In this document: positions 52,987 to 62,117 of the stretch, one piece after another
Numbering within the stretch: the stretch's first letter is position 1
How the letters are laid out: every line of letters begins with the position of its first letter
NCBI GenBank assembly: GCA_029260755.1
Contig: JAJDCQ010000145.1
Location: forward strand, 1-64,000
DNA length: 64,000 nucleotides
Direction of reading: 5' to 3'
Origin: Planctomycetota bacterium
GTDB taxonomy: Bacteria > Planctomycetota > J058 > JAJDCQ01
Position numbers and translations under genes: made by a program
Notes under the pieces: generated by a model
Told to the model about the DNA's origin: nothing
Seen by the model: the letters and a program-made list of their open reading frames with translations, nothing else
Database searches by the model: none

Positions 52987-53909
52987 GCGCCGGAGCACCG
53001 ACCGAGTCGGTCCTGCCGCTCCCCGCCGACGACGGCCCGGAGGGCGCCCGGCTCGACGCGGCGTTGCCGCCGGTGATCGACGCCCACGTCCATCTCTTCC
53101 CCGACCGTCTCTTCGCCGCGATCTGGCGCTGGTTCGACGAGCACGCCTGGCCGATCCGCTACCGGCTCGACGCGGCGAGCGTCATCGACTTCCTCCTCGA
53201 CCGCGGCGTCGCCCACGTCGTCGCGCTCATCTACGCGCACCGGGCCGGCATGGCGGCCGACCTCAACGGATGGCTCGCCGAGCTCGTCCGGGACCGGCCG
53301 AGGGTGACCGCGCTCGCGACCGTCTTCCCCGGAGAGGAAGGCGACCGGAGCATCCTCGAGGACGCCTTCGCCGCCGGGCTGCGCGGGGTGAAGGTCCACT
53401 GCCACGTCCAGGGCGTCGCGGCGGACGACCGCCGGCTCCACACCGTCTGGGAGGCGTGCGCCGAGCGCGGGCTGCCGGCCGTCGTCCACGCCGGAAGAGA
53501 GCCACGCAGCCCCGCCTACCCCTGCGACCCCCACGCGATCTGCGACGTCGGCCGCGTCGAGCGGGTGCTCCGCGATCACCCCGACCTCCGTCTGTGCATC
53601 CCGCACCTCGGAGCCGACGAGATCGAAGCCTACGGCCAGCTCCTCGACCACCACGAGAACCTCTGGCTCGACACGACGATGGTGCTCGCCGACTACCTCC
53701 CCCTCCCCCCCACCGGTCGGGAGGTACAGCTCGTGCGAGCCCGCCCCGACCGCATCCTCTACGGGACCGACTTCCCGAACGTCCCCTACGCCTGGGACCG
53801 CGAGATCAAGAAGATCGCCGAGCTCGGGCTCCCCGACGAGGCGCTCGCCGCGGTCCTGGGCGGAAACGCGGCGCGGCTGTTCGGGATCGACCTCGGTCGG
53901 AAGAGCTGA
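52983..53909 (+). CDS. Amidohydrolase family 2 (metal-dependent TIM-barrel hydrolase)
   Basis: 308 residues if begun at CTG 52983. VIDAHVHLFPDRLF gives the first metal motif HxH; GVKVHCHVQGVAADD supplies another His; VVHAGRE and CIPHLGADE follow; RILYGTDFPNVPYAWDREI carries the catalytic Asp. These fit the amidohydrolase-2 family of decarboxylases and hydrolases acting on small carboxylates. The start is uncertain: no ATG lies in frame after the 59-residue gene; CTG 52983 overlaps that gene's stop, while TTG 53064 or GTG 53073 (just before VIDAHVH) lack ribosome-binding sites. Cytosolic. Confidence 0.8.
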   Translation: MSAGAPTESVLPLPADDGPEGARLDAALPPVIDAHVHLFPDRLFAAIWRWFDEHAWPIRYRLDAASVIDFLLDRGVAHVVALIYAHRAGMAADLNGWLAELVRDRPRVTALATVFPGEEGDRSILEDAFAAGLRGVKVHCHVQGVAADDRRLHTVWEACAERGLPAVVHAGREPRSPAYPCDPHAICDVGRVERVLRDHPDLRLCIPHLGADEIEAYGQLLDHHENLWLDTTMVLADYLPLPPTGREVQLVRARPDRILYGTDFPNVPYAWDREIKKIAELGLPDEALAAVLGGNAARLFGIDLGRKS

Positions 53910-53994
53910 TCGCCTGCGGAGGCTCGTCGTCGCACCTGGACCGAGGATTCCTCACGACAGACCTGCCGAGGTTCCAACCGATGGTGTCCCAGCC

Positions 53995-54019
53995 AGGGTC
54001 AGGTCCAGGATTCACACCC
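53995..54019 (-). repeat. REP-like repeat (single copy)
   Basis: GGTCAGGTCCAGGATTCACA matches the inverted copy at 21207. It lies 86 nt after the amidohydrolase in a gene-poor stretch, 53910-54170. Confidence 0.8.
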
Positions 54020-54106
54020 AAGCGCGAGCCGAACACCTACCCCCCCGTGACACCAGGGGCCCAACGAGGCCACACCCCGCTATGAGCGGCGAAGGGTCGG
54101 CGAACC

Positions 54107-54184
54107 GCGGTCCTGCGCCGCCCCCTCCGACGTCACGCGGCTCGCTCTCTCCGGGCGGTCATCGGCTCGCTCATGGAGGGGGGC
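54107..54184. repeat. Diverged dispersed repeat, copy 1
   Basis: About 75 nt similar to 62196-62279, with GTCACGCGGCTC and TCGCTCATGGAG as shared blocks. It runs into the 3' end of the small gene at 54171. Its nature is unknown. Confidence 0.55.
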
Positions 54185-54398
54185 AGGGCAACTTCGCGCT
54201 CGGCGCCGGCTGCTGAAGCACGTCGCGCGTGATGGCGTACATGCCATCCCAGTTGATCACCCGCTCCGCGACCTCCTCCATGGTCATCCCGGCTTGGACG
54301 CGGGCGTGACCCCTCCCGGCTCTCGCTGGATCGACGACGACAAGGAGGAAGGAGGCCAGAAACAGGCCTAGTGCCCCGATGAGAAGCAGCCGCGTCAC
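54171..54398 (-). CDS. Small secreted or membrane protein with BamE/SmpA-like fragment
   Basis: 75 residues. The N-terminal hydrophobic helix LLLIGALGLFLASFLLVVV could be a signal or anchor. HARVQAGMTMEEVAERVINW resembles the first helix of the SmpA/BamE fold (pattern V-x-x-GMT-x-x-EV), but the domain ends early, so this may be a truncated gene. Its 3' end lies inside a dispersed repeat, which could explain the truncation. It ends Pro-rich. The start has no strong ribosome-binding site. Confidence 0.4.
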   Translation of the reverse strand: MTRLLLIGALGLFLASFLLVVVDPARAGRGHARVQAGMTMEEVAERVINWDGMYAITRDVLQQPAPSAKLPCPPP

Positions 54399-54468
54399 GC
54401 TACCGATCGTCGACGGCGGCCTCGGCTCCGCGCTTCGAGCTCCATCGTTCCCGTCGCCGATCAGCTCG

Positions 54469-56628
54469 TCACCGCCCTCGGTCGCGCTCGAGCTCGAGGT
54501 ACACCTCGACGAACCCGCCGACGTAGGGCTCGAGCTCCTCGCCGAACAGGTGGATCAGGAACCCGGTCACGAACCCTCGGTCCTTTGCGAGCTTCGCGCT
54601 CCTCCCTCCCGTCAGCTCGACGGCTCGCTCGATCGTGTCGATCTTCCCGCTCGGGTAGAGGGCGTCGATCGTGATGCCGTCCTTGCGGGCCTTCTCGGCG
54701 AGGTCGAGGAAGCGCTTCTCGTCTTTCGCCCTCGGCGGCGCGTCGCCGACGATCACGATCGTTCGCTGCGCCGCGCGCTTCCTCCAGCGGAACCGGACCG
54801 CCACCTCGAGCGCCTTGTCGACGCCCTCGGGGCTGTCGCCTCCTCCGCTTGCGTTCGATGCGCGGAGGACCTGGCCGATGCCGGTGCCCGACCTCGAGAG
54901 CGGCTCGGTCGACTCGACCTGGTCCCGGTAAGTGACGAGCCCGACGCGGAACTGGCCGACGATGTCGCCGAGGAGCGCGAAGAGGACCTCGATGTCCTCC
55001 TTCGCCGAGTCGAGGATGTGGCCCATGCTCCCGGTGATGTCGAGGCAGACGGCCACCTCGAGCCCGCCCTTCCGGAGATCCTCGATCACGCTCCGCGCGC
55101 GGCGCCCGCCGACGACGGTCGAGAGCCGCCCCGGCCCGCCGTCGAGCTCGCGCCTCGCCCGGTCGATCTCCTCGGGCGTGAACGCGGAGAGGTCGGGCGC
55201 CCCGGGCGCGCTCTCGACGATGACCTTCGTGCCCTCGTCGGCGAGCCAGCGCTTCCAACCGGTCCGACTCTTGATGTCGCGTCCCGAGACACGCTGCAGG
55301 ATCTCGCGGCTGAGCTCGGCTCCTCGCCGGTCGTGGTTCATCTCCTCGACGAGCGTCGTCAGGAGGGCGTGCCCGGAGACGGCGTGAGCGATGTCCTGGG
55401 GTAGCTGACGCCGGAGCGCGGTGAGGGCGAAGAGGCGGACCTTGTCGTGCGGATCCTCGAGCGCGCGCCGGAGCCTCCCGAGCGCCCGCCGGTCGCTCGT
55501 CTTGCCCAGGGCGAGCGCCCCGATCGCCCGGACCGCCCAGTGCTCGTGATCGAGGTAGGCCTCGAGCTCCGCGATCTCGCCCATCGCGGCGTCCCACTCC
55601 GCCTGCGCCGCGAGCGCCTTCGCGATCAGGCGGCGCCGCTTCTTCCACCGCACCGCCTCGTGCTTCGCCCGCGCCTGCTCGATCTCGGCCAGGAGCGCCT
55701 GGAGCCCGGCGACCTGCGGCGGCTCCTCGCCTTCGCCCGCGGCCACCTCGAGCGCGGTGATCGCGTCGACGACGACCGCGGCGGCCTCCTCGAAGCGGCG
55801 GACCGCGACGAGGCGCTGCACCTCGACCCGCACCGCCGCGATCCGGGCCGCCGGACGAGGTCCGCGCCGCGGCTCGACGACCGCCGCGGGCCCGGCCTCC
55901 GATTCGGTCCCGCCGCCGTCATCCTCGCCCCACCCCGAGGGCGCCGCGACCCGATCGGGGAGGCCGCTCGACGGCGACGGCGACGGAGTCCCGCCGGCGA
56001 CCGATCGTGCTGGCCCGGCGGCGCCCGAGGACGCCGCCGCAGGAGTCGCCGCCGCGCGGTCCCTCGCTCGGTTCGCGGCGATCGGCGCGCTCCGGACGAT
56101 GGACGGAGACGAGCTCGACTGGCCGTAGACGGTCACCGCGATCGCGACGAGCGGAACGGCCAGGACGGTGAGGGCGATGAGGACGCGGTCGGGCGCCCCG
56201 TCGGCCGGTTCGGCCGGACGCTCCTCGACCGGCGGACCGGCCGGCGTGAAGTAGACGGGTCGCTCGGTCGCGGCGCCGACGACCCGCTCCGGCTCCGGAC
56301 CGAGCGAGATCTCGGCCGCCTCGGCCGCCTCGACCGGCTCGGCCGCGGTCGCCGCGGCGGTCGGCTCGGCCGGCGCGTCCCGCAGCTCTGGACCGAGGAT
56401 CCGGTCGATCTGCATCCCGTAGGCGATCGAGAGTCGGACGAGCGCATCGCGCACCGAGACGTCCTGGCCCTCGCCGGCCCAGCGCGCGATCGCCGTCCGC
56501 ACGCGAACGACGTCGGGCCCGACGAGCATCCCGACGACGCGGAGGCGCCGGAGCTGCCGCTCCTTCCACTCGGGCAGTCGATCGGGGTCGTCCAGGGCGT
56601 CGCGCCTCCTCTCGGGACCGCTCCCCAT
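54469..56628 (-). CDS. Membrane-anchored HEAT-VWA protein
   Basis: 719 residues from ATG 56628. Residues 1-80 form a helical cytoplasmic domain, then a transmembrane helix at 148-168 (RVLIALTVLAVPLVAIAVTV). Helical repeats follow, including two HEAT-like units (HEHWAVRAIGALALGKTSD; PHDKVRLFALTALRRQLPQ). The C-terminal VWA domain (about 515-690) has the metal site DITGSMG at 530, a Thr replacing the first Ser of DxSxS. It resembles the 35300 protein in ingredients but with the order reversed. It is probably extracytoplasmic. Longer in-frame starts enter the divergent promoter region and are not used. Confidence 0.78.
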   Translation of the reverse strand: MGSGPERRRDALDDPDRLPEWKERQLRRLRVVGMLVGPDVVRVRTAIARWAGEGQDVSVRDALVRLSIAYGMQIDRILGPELRDAPAEPTAAATAAEPVEAAEAAEISLGPEPERVVGAATERPVYFTPAGPPVEERPAEPADGAPDRVLIALTVLAVPLVAIAVTVYGQSSSSPSIVRSAPIAANRARDRAAATPAAASSGAAGPARSVAGGTPSPSPSSGLPDRVAAPSGWGEDDGGGTESEAGPAAVVEPRRGPRPAARIAAVRVEVQRLVAVRRFEEAAAVVVDAITALEVAAGEGEEPPQVAGLQALLAEIEQARAKHEAVRWKKRRRLIAKALAAQAEWDAAMGEIAELEAYLDHEHWAVRAIGALALGKTSDRRALGRLRRALEDPHDKVRLFALTALRRQLPQDIAHAVSGHALLTTLVEEMNHDRRGAELSREILQRVSGRDIKSRTGWKRWLADEGTKVIVESAPGAPDLSAFTPEEIDRARRELDGGPGRLSTVVGGRRARSVIEDLRKGGLEVAVCLDITGSMGHILDSAKEDIEVLFALLGDIVGQFRVGLVTYRDQVESTEPLSRSGTGIGQVLRASNASGGGDSPEGVDKALEVAVRFRWRKRAAQRTIVIVGDAPPRAKDEKRFLDLAEKARKDGITIDALYPSGKIDTIERAVELTGGRSAKLAKDRGFVTGFLIHLFGEELEPYVGGFVEVYLELERDRGR

Positions 56629-56839
56629 CGTAGCCGAGCCCCGGCCGACGGTCGAAGCAGTGACCCCTCGGTGACCCCGCGGTGAGGCGCGCCGCGTATC
56701 GTCTCGAACGTCGCCCGACTCGAGCGACACAGAGCCCGACGGGGGCCCGGAAACGAGGCTCCTCCGGCCCGAGCGACCGAGTCTCCGGTCCCCCCGTCGG
56801 GTTCGCCTTCTCCCAACGGCTGTGCCACACTGTCCGCCG

Positions 56840-58321
56840 ATGGACACCGAGATCCGCTCCGCTCGCCGCCGAGCGCACCGCAACCCGGCCGACCCCTCGG
56901 CCGCCCGCTCCTACCTCGACGCCCTCCGCCGCGCGGGCGATCGACGCGCCCTCTTCCGCGAGCTGTGCCGCCTCGCCCGGGCCGACAACCCCGAGGCGAC
57001 CCACGAGCGCGACCGCTGGGCATCCTGGACGGCGGCGTCCGGTCCGTTCGGCTCCGCCGCCCGGCCGCTGTCCGGCGACCGCTGCACGGTCCGGACCAAG
57101 CGCGTCCGCCTCCCCGGGACCGACGTCCGGGCCGCGGCGATCACCGACCGTACGCTGGTCGCCTCGTCCCGCGAGCGCCCGGCGATCGTCCTCGACCCGC
57201 GGGGTCTGGTCGAGCGCTGGAGCATCTCGGGCGGCGACGTGCTCGTCGGCCTCCGCGGCGACGACGTCGTCGCCGCCGACGAGGACGGCGGCTCGGTCCG
57301 CGTCCACGACGCGGAGACCGGCGCCGTCATCGCCCGGGTCGACCTTCGCGAGGCGGCCCGCGGCGGCCGGGCGATCGCCTACGCGACGACGGGCGACCGC
57401 CTCTTCGTCCTCTTCGTCGACGGGGAGCGGCGCGACGACGAGCCCGCCCTCGAGTCGCCGCAGGCCGCCAGCTATCCGATGCGGTTCCGCGCGGGCTTCG
57501 CGAGCCTCGTCGCGCTCGACCTCGGCGACGAGCCCGGCGCGCCGCGCTGGCGCCGCTCGGTCCTCTACGCCCGGCGCGAGGTCCCCGGATCGTTCCTCAA
57601 GCGACCGCTGCTCCTCGCCGCGTTCGGCCACGTCTTCGTCCCGACCCACGGCGTCGACCTCGCCTGCGTCTCCGCGAGCGACGGATCGCCCCGCTGGATC
57701 CTGCCCGGCGGCGGCCTCAGCGTGACGGGCACGACCCTGCCGGGCTGCGTCCATCCCCGACCGGGCCGGATCGTCGTCCGCCGGCGCGACCCGGACTCGG
57801 GCGAGGTGCTCGAGATCCTGGAGGGCGACCGCTTCCACGGCGTCCGCTCGGGGATGCTGCCGATCTCGGCGATGCCCGCCCCCGCCGAGGAGTGGTCGAG
57901 CTTCCCCGGGCTCGAGGAGCTCTCCCAGCTCGACGCCGCCGCCGATCGCATCGCGTGGGTCCGGCGCGTCTCGCACCGCGACGCCTGGGAGCTCGTGATG
58001 ACGCCGTTCGACCGGCTCGGCTGGGAGACGGCCGGCGGCGAGCGTCGCGAGCCGATCGGCGGCGGCGTCCTCTGGACCTGCCCCGCCACCCGCACCGGCG
58101 CGGTCGCCCTCGCCGGCGACGTCGTCTACCTCGCGCGGCGCGACCCCGAGCGGATCTCGATCGACGCCCTCGACGCCTCGAGCGGGGAGCGTCGCTTCAA
58201 GCTCAAGTTCGACCACGAGGGGTGCGGCGGCCGGATCGCCCTGATCCCCCGCGACCGCAGCCTCCAGCTCCTCCTGTGGTCGACATCGGGACGGGTCCGC
58301 ACGGCCTGGATCGACGCCTGA
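56840..58321 (+). CDS. PQQ/WD-type beta-propeller protein
   Basis: 493 residues. Repeated beta-blade patterns are visible: SGGDVLVGLRGDDVVAADED, VRVHDAETGAVIARVD, ACVSASDGSPRWILPGG and ALDASSGERRFKLKF. They suggest a seven- or eight-bladed propeller of the PQQ-like family, without obvious cofactor residues. No signal peptide; a short helical N-terminus (RSARRRAHRNPADPSAARSY) looks TPR-like. It is divergent from the HEAT-VWA gene and leads a four-gene operon: alpha-E begins 26 nt later. ATG 56840 is preferred over ATG 56822. Confidence 0.7.
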   Translation: MDTEIRSARRRAHRNPADPSAARSYLDALRRAGDRRALFRELCRLARADNPEATHERDRWASWTAASGPFGSAARPLSGDRCTVRTKRVRLPGTDVRAAAITDRTLVASSRERPAIVLDPRGLVERWSISGGDVLVGLRGDDVVAADEDGGSVRVHDAETGAVIARVDLREAARGGRAIAYATTGDRLFVLFVDGERRDDEPALESPQAASYPMRFRAGFASLVALDLGDEPGAPRWRRSVLYARREVPGSFLKRPLLLAAFGHVFVPTHGVDLACVSASDGSPRWILPGGGLSVTGTTLPGCVHPRPGRIVVRRRDPDSGEVLEILEGDRFHGVRSGMLPISAMPAPAEEWSSFPGLEELSQLDAAADRIAWVRRVSHRDAWELVMTPFDRLGWETAGGERREPIGGGVLWTCPATRTGAVALAGDVVYLARRDPERISIDALDASSGERRFKLKFDHEGCGGRIALIPRDRSLQLLLWSTSGRVRTAWIDA

Positions 58322-58330
58322 CGGGCGCTG

Positions 58331-58336
58331 TAGGAT
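58331..58336 (+). promoter_or_regulatory. Possible -10 element (TAGGAT) before the alpha-E gene
   Basis: TAGGAT lies 10 nt before the ATG at 58347, in the short gap after the propeller gene. It may allow separate transcription of the alpha-E and glutaminase genes. Confidence 0.25.
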
Positions 58337-58346
58337 CCACGCCGTC

Positions 58347-59321
58347 ATGATCTCACGCGTCGCCGAATCCTGCTTCTGGCTCCACCGCTACATGGAGCGC
58401 GCCGAGAACGCCGCGCGGCTGCTCGAGGTGAATCTCTCGTTCGTGCTCGACGCGAGCGTCCCGAGCCACGAGCGGTGGCGGCCGTTCATCGTCGTCTGCG
58501 GCGAGGAGGAGCGCTTCCTCGAGTTCCACGGCGAGGAGGCCATCGAGGACGGCGAGATGGTCCAGGAGTACCTCACCTGGGACGAGCGCAACCCGGTCGC
58601 CATCCAGTCGAGCCTCCGCTGGGCCCGCGAGAACGCGCGCACGATCCGCGAGACGATCAGCGACGAGATGTGGGAGACGCTCAACGCCGCCTGGCTCTGG
58701 ATCGGCGGACGGAGCGCGCGCCGGCTGTTCCAGCGCGACCGCTGGGCGTTCTACGTGAAGGTGAAGGAGACCTGCCAGCTCTTTCACGGGATCTGCCACA
58801 ACACGGTCCTCCACGAGGAGCCGTTCGACTTCATGCGGCTCGGGATGCTCCTCGAGCGGGCGGGGCAGACCGCGCGCATCCTCGACGTGAAGCACCACGC
58901 GTTCGGGCCGACCCTCGGCGAGGTCGAGACGGCCGTCGAGGCGGCGCAGTGGCTCGCGATCCTCCGTAACTGCGGCGCGAACGAGTCGTTCTTCAAGCGG
59001 TCGTCCGAGTCGGTGACCGGGCCGGCCGTCGCGGGCTTCCTCCTCCTCGAGAACGCGTTCCCCCGCTCGGTCCTCCACTGCCTCGACCGCGCCTGGAACT
59101 TCCTGCAGCGGATCCGACACTCGGACGACGCCGAGGTCGGGGAGGAGAGCGCGACGCTCCTGCGCGCCCTGCGCGACCGCCTCCGCAACCTCTCGATCGA
59201 GACGATCCTCCAGGAAGGTGAGATCCACGAAGAGCTCACCCGGGTGGTCGACGGCACGAGCGACGTGTGCCGCGCGATCCACGCCGACTACTTCGACCCC
59301 AAGGTCCCCGAGCTCACCTGA
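58347..59321 (+). CDS. Alpha-E domain protein
   Basis: 324 residues, normal family length. MISRVAESCFWLHRYMERAE opens the alpha-E fold with its conserved E-R-A-E segment. RLGMLLERAGQTARILDVKH, FLLLENAFPRSVLHCL and LRDRLRNLSIETILQEGEIH are further helices. Family members usually sit next to circularly permuted ATP-grasp proteins, transglutaminase-like proteins or proteasome-like peptidases in peptide-synthesis loci, and are thought to assist amide-bond formation. None of those partners is in this window; the gene is followed 14 nt later by a glutaminase fusion instead. Confidence 0.9.
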   Translation: MISRVAESCFWLHRYMERAENAARLLEVNLSFVLDASVPSHERWRPFIVVCGEEERFLEFHGEEAIEDGEMVQEYLTWDERNPVAIQSSLRWARENARTIRETISDEMWETLNAAWLWIGGRSARRLFQRDRWAFYVKVKETCQLFHGICHNTVLHEEPFDFMRLGMLLERAGQTARILDVKHHAFGPTLGEVETAVEAAQWLAILRNCGANESFFKRSSESVTGPAVAGFLLLENAFPRSVLHCLDRAWNFLQRIRHSDDAEVGEESATLLRALRDRLRNLSIETILQEGEIHEELTRVVDGTSDVCRAIHADYFDPKVPELT

Positions 59322-59335
59322 GCCGAGGCGATCTC

Positions 59336-61336
59336 ATGAAGTCACACGATCCGCCCACCTCCGAAGCGATCCAGGCCGCCCTCGACGCCGTGATCGAGCG
59401 CCACCGCGGCAACCGCGGCGGCGCGGTGGCCGACTACATTCCCGAGCTCGCCCGGGCCGACCCGAACCGATTCGGCGCCGCGGTCTGCACGGTCTCCGGC
59501 GAGGTGTTCACGGCGGGCGACGCGGACGTCCTGGCGACGATCCAGTCGATCAGCAAGCCGTTCGTCTACGGCCTCGCCCTCACCGACAACGGCCGCGACG
59601 TCGTCGAGGAGCACGTCGACATCGAGCCGACCGGCGACGCGTTCAACGCGATCCGTCTCGAGAAGACGGGAAACCACCGCCCGAGCAACCCGATGGTCAA
59701 CGCCGGCGCGATCGCGACGGCGGGCCTGATCGCGGGCCAGGACGACACCGACCGGCTCAAGCGGCTGCTCGCCATGTTCGGCGCCTACATGGGTCGCGAC
59801 GACGTCCACATCGACGAGCCCGTCTTCCTGTCGGAGCGTCGCACCGGCCACCGCAACCGGGCCATCGGCTACCTCCTGCGCCACTTCGGAGTGATCGACG
59901 CGGAGCTCGACCTCGAGAGCGTCCTCGACCTCTACTTCCGGCAGTGCTCGGTCCTGGGCTCGTGCCGCGACCTCGCCACGATGGCGGCCACCCTCGCGAA
60001 TCGCGGCGTCTGCCCGACCACCGGCCGGACGGCCCTCCCCGAGGAGCACGTCGAGCACGTCCTGACGGTGATGTTCACCTGCGGCCTCTACGACCACGGC
60101 GGTCGCTTCGCCCTCGAGGTCGGACTCGCGGCCAAGAGCGGCGTGTCCGGCGGAGTCCTGGCCGTCGTCCCGGGCGTCGCCGGGGTGGCCGTCGTCTCGC
60201 CGCCGCTCGATGACAAGGGGAACAGCGTCCGCGGGGTCGCCGCCCTGCGCGACCTGTCGGAGAGCCTCGGCCTCCACTCGTTCCGGGTCCCGCCGCCGCC
60301 GCCCCCGCCCCCGGCGCCGAGCTTCGAGGACAACCTCCGGGCGGACCTCTGGACGCGCTCGGACGACAAGAACGAGGAGACGCTTCCGGCCGAGCTCCAG
60401 GCCGTCTCCGAGGCGGTCGCCGAGGCGTTCGAGGCGTTCGCCGACGAGGACGGCGGCGACGTCGCCGACTACATCGTGCAGCTCGCCGACGTCGACCCCG
60501 CAAAGTTCGCGATCGCGGCCTGCACCGTCGAGGGCGACGAGATGTCGGCCGGCGACGCGGGCGAGGCCTTCTCGATCCAGAGCGCGGCGAACCCGTTCAC
60601 GTTCGCCGCCGCCCTCGCCGGGCGCGGCCGCGACGCGATCCTCGAGACGGTCGGCGTCGAGCCGTCGGCGAACCCGTTCCACTCGGTCGCCCTCGACAAG
60701 CGGAACCGCCCGTACAACCCGATGGTGAACGCCGGCGCGATCGCGGTCGCCTCGCTCCTCCCCGGCAAGGACGGGCCCTCGAAGCTGAACGGCCTCCTCG
60801 ACACGATGGGCGGCTTCGCCGGCGACCGACTGTCGGTCGACATGACGACGTTCCTCCTCGAGCAGCAGGCGGCCGACCGCAACCGGGCGATCGCGAGCCT
60901 GCTCCGGCAGTTCGGCGTCGTCGAGGACGAGCGCGCCGCGCTCCAGCTCTACCTCCAGAGCTGCTCGATCATGGTGACGGCGAAGCAGCTCGCCCGGATG
61001 GGCGCGACCCTCGCGAACGGCGGCATCAATCCCCGGACCGAGAAGGAGGTCGTCGATCGGACGGTCGTCTCGGACGTGCTCACGGTGATGTACACCTGCG
61101 GCCTCCACGACGACTCGGGCCGGTTCGCCTTCGAGGTCGGCGTCCCCTCGAAGAGCGGCATCTCCGGAGCGATCGTCGCGGTCGCGCCGGGGCGCTTCGG
61201 CCTGGCCGTGTGGTCACCGCCCGTCGACGACCACGGCAACAGCGTCCGCGGCGTCCTGTCGCTCCACCACATCGCGAGCAAGCTGCGCCTCGGTCTCTTC
61301 GACCCCGAGAACGAGCCGCTCGTCGACGAGGAGTGA
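59336..61336 (+). CDS. Tandem-fused glutaminase; second domain lacks catalytic residues
   Basis: 666 residues: two GlsA-type domains (about 15-316 and 352-650) joined by an eight-proline linker. Domain 1 has the full site: nucleophile and base S71-x-x-K74 (QSISKPF), Y34 (DYIPELA), MVNAGAI, E167 and N174 (SERRTGHRNRA) and Y252 (CGLYDHGGRF). It should turn glutamine into glutamate and ammonia. Domain 2 keeps S416, Y379, MVNAGAI, E509 and N516, but the lysine is N419 (QSAANPF) and the Tyr is H591 (CGLHDDSG). It is probably inactive or altered. Glutaminases form oligomers, so the fusion may make an obligate asymmetric pair. The stop overlaps the next start. Confidence 0.9.
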   Translation: MKSHDPPTSEAIQAALDAVIERHRGNRGGAVADYIPELARADPNRFGAAVCTVSGEVFTAGDADVLATIQSISKPFVYGLALTDNGRDVVEEHVDIEPTGDAFNAIRLEKTGNHRPSNPMVNAGAIATAGLIAGQDDTDRLKRLLAMFGAYMGRDDVHIDEPVFLSERRTGHRNRAIGYLLRHFGVIDAELDLESVLDLYFRQCSVLGSCRDLATMAATLANRGVCPTTGRTALPEEHVEHVLTVMFTCGLYDHGGRFALEVGLAAKSGVSGGVLAVVPGVAGVAVVSPPLDDKGNSVRGVAALRDLSESLGLHSFRVPPPPPPPPAPSFEDNLRADLWTRSDDKNEETLPAELQAVSEAVAEAFEAFADEDGGDVADYIVQLADVDPAKFAIAACTVEGDEMSAGDAGEAFSIQSAANPFTFAAALAGRGRDAILETVGVEPSANPFHSVALDKRNRPYNPMVNAGAIAVASLLPGKDGPSKLNGLLDTMGGFAGDRLSVDMTTFLLEQQAADRNRAIASLLRQFGVVEDERAALQLYLQSCSIMVTAKQLARMGATLANGGINPRTEKEVVDRTVVSDVLTVMYTCGLHDDSGRFAFEVGVPSKSGISGAIVAVAPGRFGLAVWSPPVDDHGNSVRGVLSLHHIASKLRLGLFDPENEPLVDEE

Positions 61337-62106
61337 GCGGCCTGAAGACCGTGATCGGCGTCCCCGTCCGCTGGGAGAGCCGCGTCGAGGTCACGGCGGG
61401 GATCCTCGAGGGGACCGGGGGAAGGTATCTCTTCGCCGGGACGCTCATCCTCGAGATCGCGACGAAGACCTCGCTCATCCTCGAGATCCAGCCCCACGAG
61501 GAGCGGCTCCGCGACGCCTTCGCGGCGGCCGGCTACGGCCGGATCGAGGAGACGACCCTCGACGCCGTCGCGCAGCATCGTCAGTGCCTCTACCTCGTCG
61601 ACGAGGCGTCGGGGAGCATCGAGGCGGCCCGGCGCGGCGTCCGGTTCGTCGACGCCCTGCTCGAGGCCGGCGGGATCGCCCCGAAGGTCGAGTCGAGCGG
61701 CAAGGCGCACGACGCGGACGCCTGGCGCGCGATCGCGGCCGACGTCGCGGGCGAGGACGAGGGCCTCGCCCTCGGCTCCCTCCACGAGGCGTTCGTCACC
61801 CTCGTCGGCAACGAAGCGGGCGAGGTCTACTCCTGCGGGATGCACCACCTCGGCCTCCCCGACGCGATCGCCGGCGGCGTGCCGACGAAGGAGGCCGCCG
61901 AGACGATCCGCGCCTTCGGCCTCTACCTCGCGATCGAAAGCCCGACGATCGCCGACGGCCAGACCTTCGCCCGCGGGCCGGAAGCCCCCGCGTTCCGCTG
62001 CCGCCTCGAACCGTGCCTGACCTACCCCGAGGACGATCTCTTCCACAACCCGTTCGGGATGTGGCGCCTGTCCCGGCGACCCCCGCTCGACCAGCGCGGA
62101 GAGTAA
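61333..62106 (+). CDS. DUF4261-like protein coupled to the glutaminase
   Basis: 257 residues. GTG 61333 overlaps the glutaminase stop (GTGA). The middle and C-terminus (EVYSCGMHHLGLPDA, FGLYLAIESPTIADGQTF) resemble the DUF4261 family by eye, though this needs a profile search. The N-terminal part contains WESRVEVTAGILEGTGGRYL and a Leu-rich helix. No signal peptide and no catalytic triad are evident. Being coupled to the glutaminase, it is likely to act on or control it. It ends the operon; a hairpin-octamer repeat follows within 12 nt of the stop. Confidence 0.6.
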   Translation: MSGLKTVIGVPVRWESRVEVTAGILEGTGGRYLFAGTLILEIATKTSLILEIQPHEERLRDAFAAAGYGRIEETTLDAVAQHRQCLYLVDEASGSIEAARRGVRFVDALLEAGGIAPKVESSGKAHDADAWRAIAADVAGEDEGLALGSLHEAFVTLVGNEAGEVYSCGMHHLGLPDAIAGGVPTKEAAETIRAFGLYLAIESPTIADGQTFARGPEAPAFRCRLEPCLTYPEDDLFHNPFGMWRLSRRPPLDQRGE

Positions 62107-62117
62107 CGCGTCAGCGA

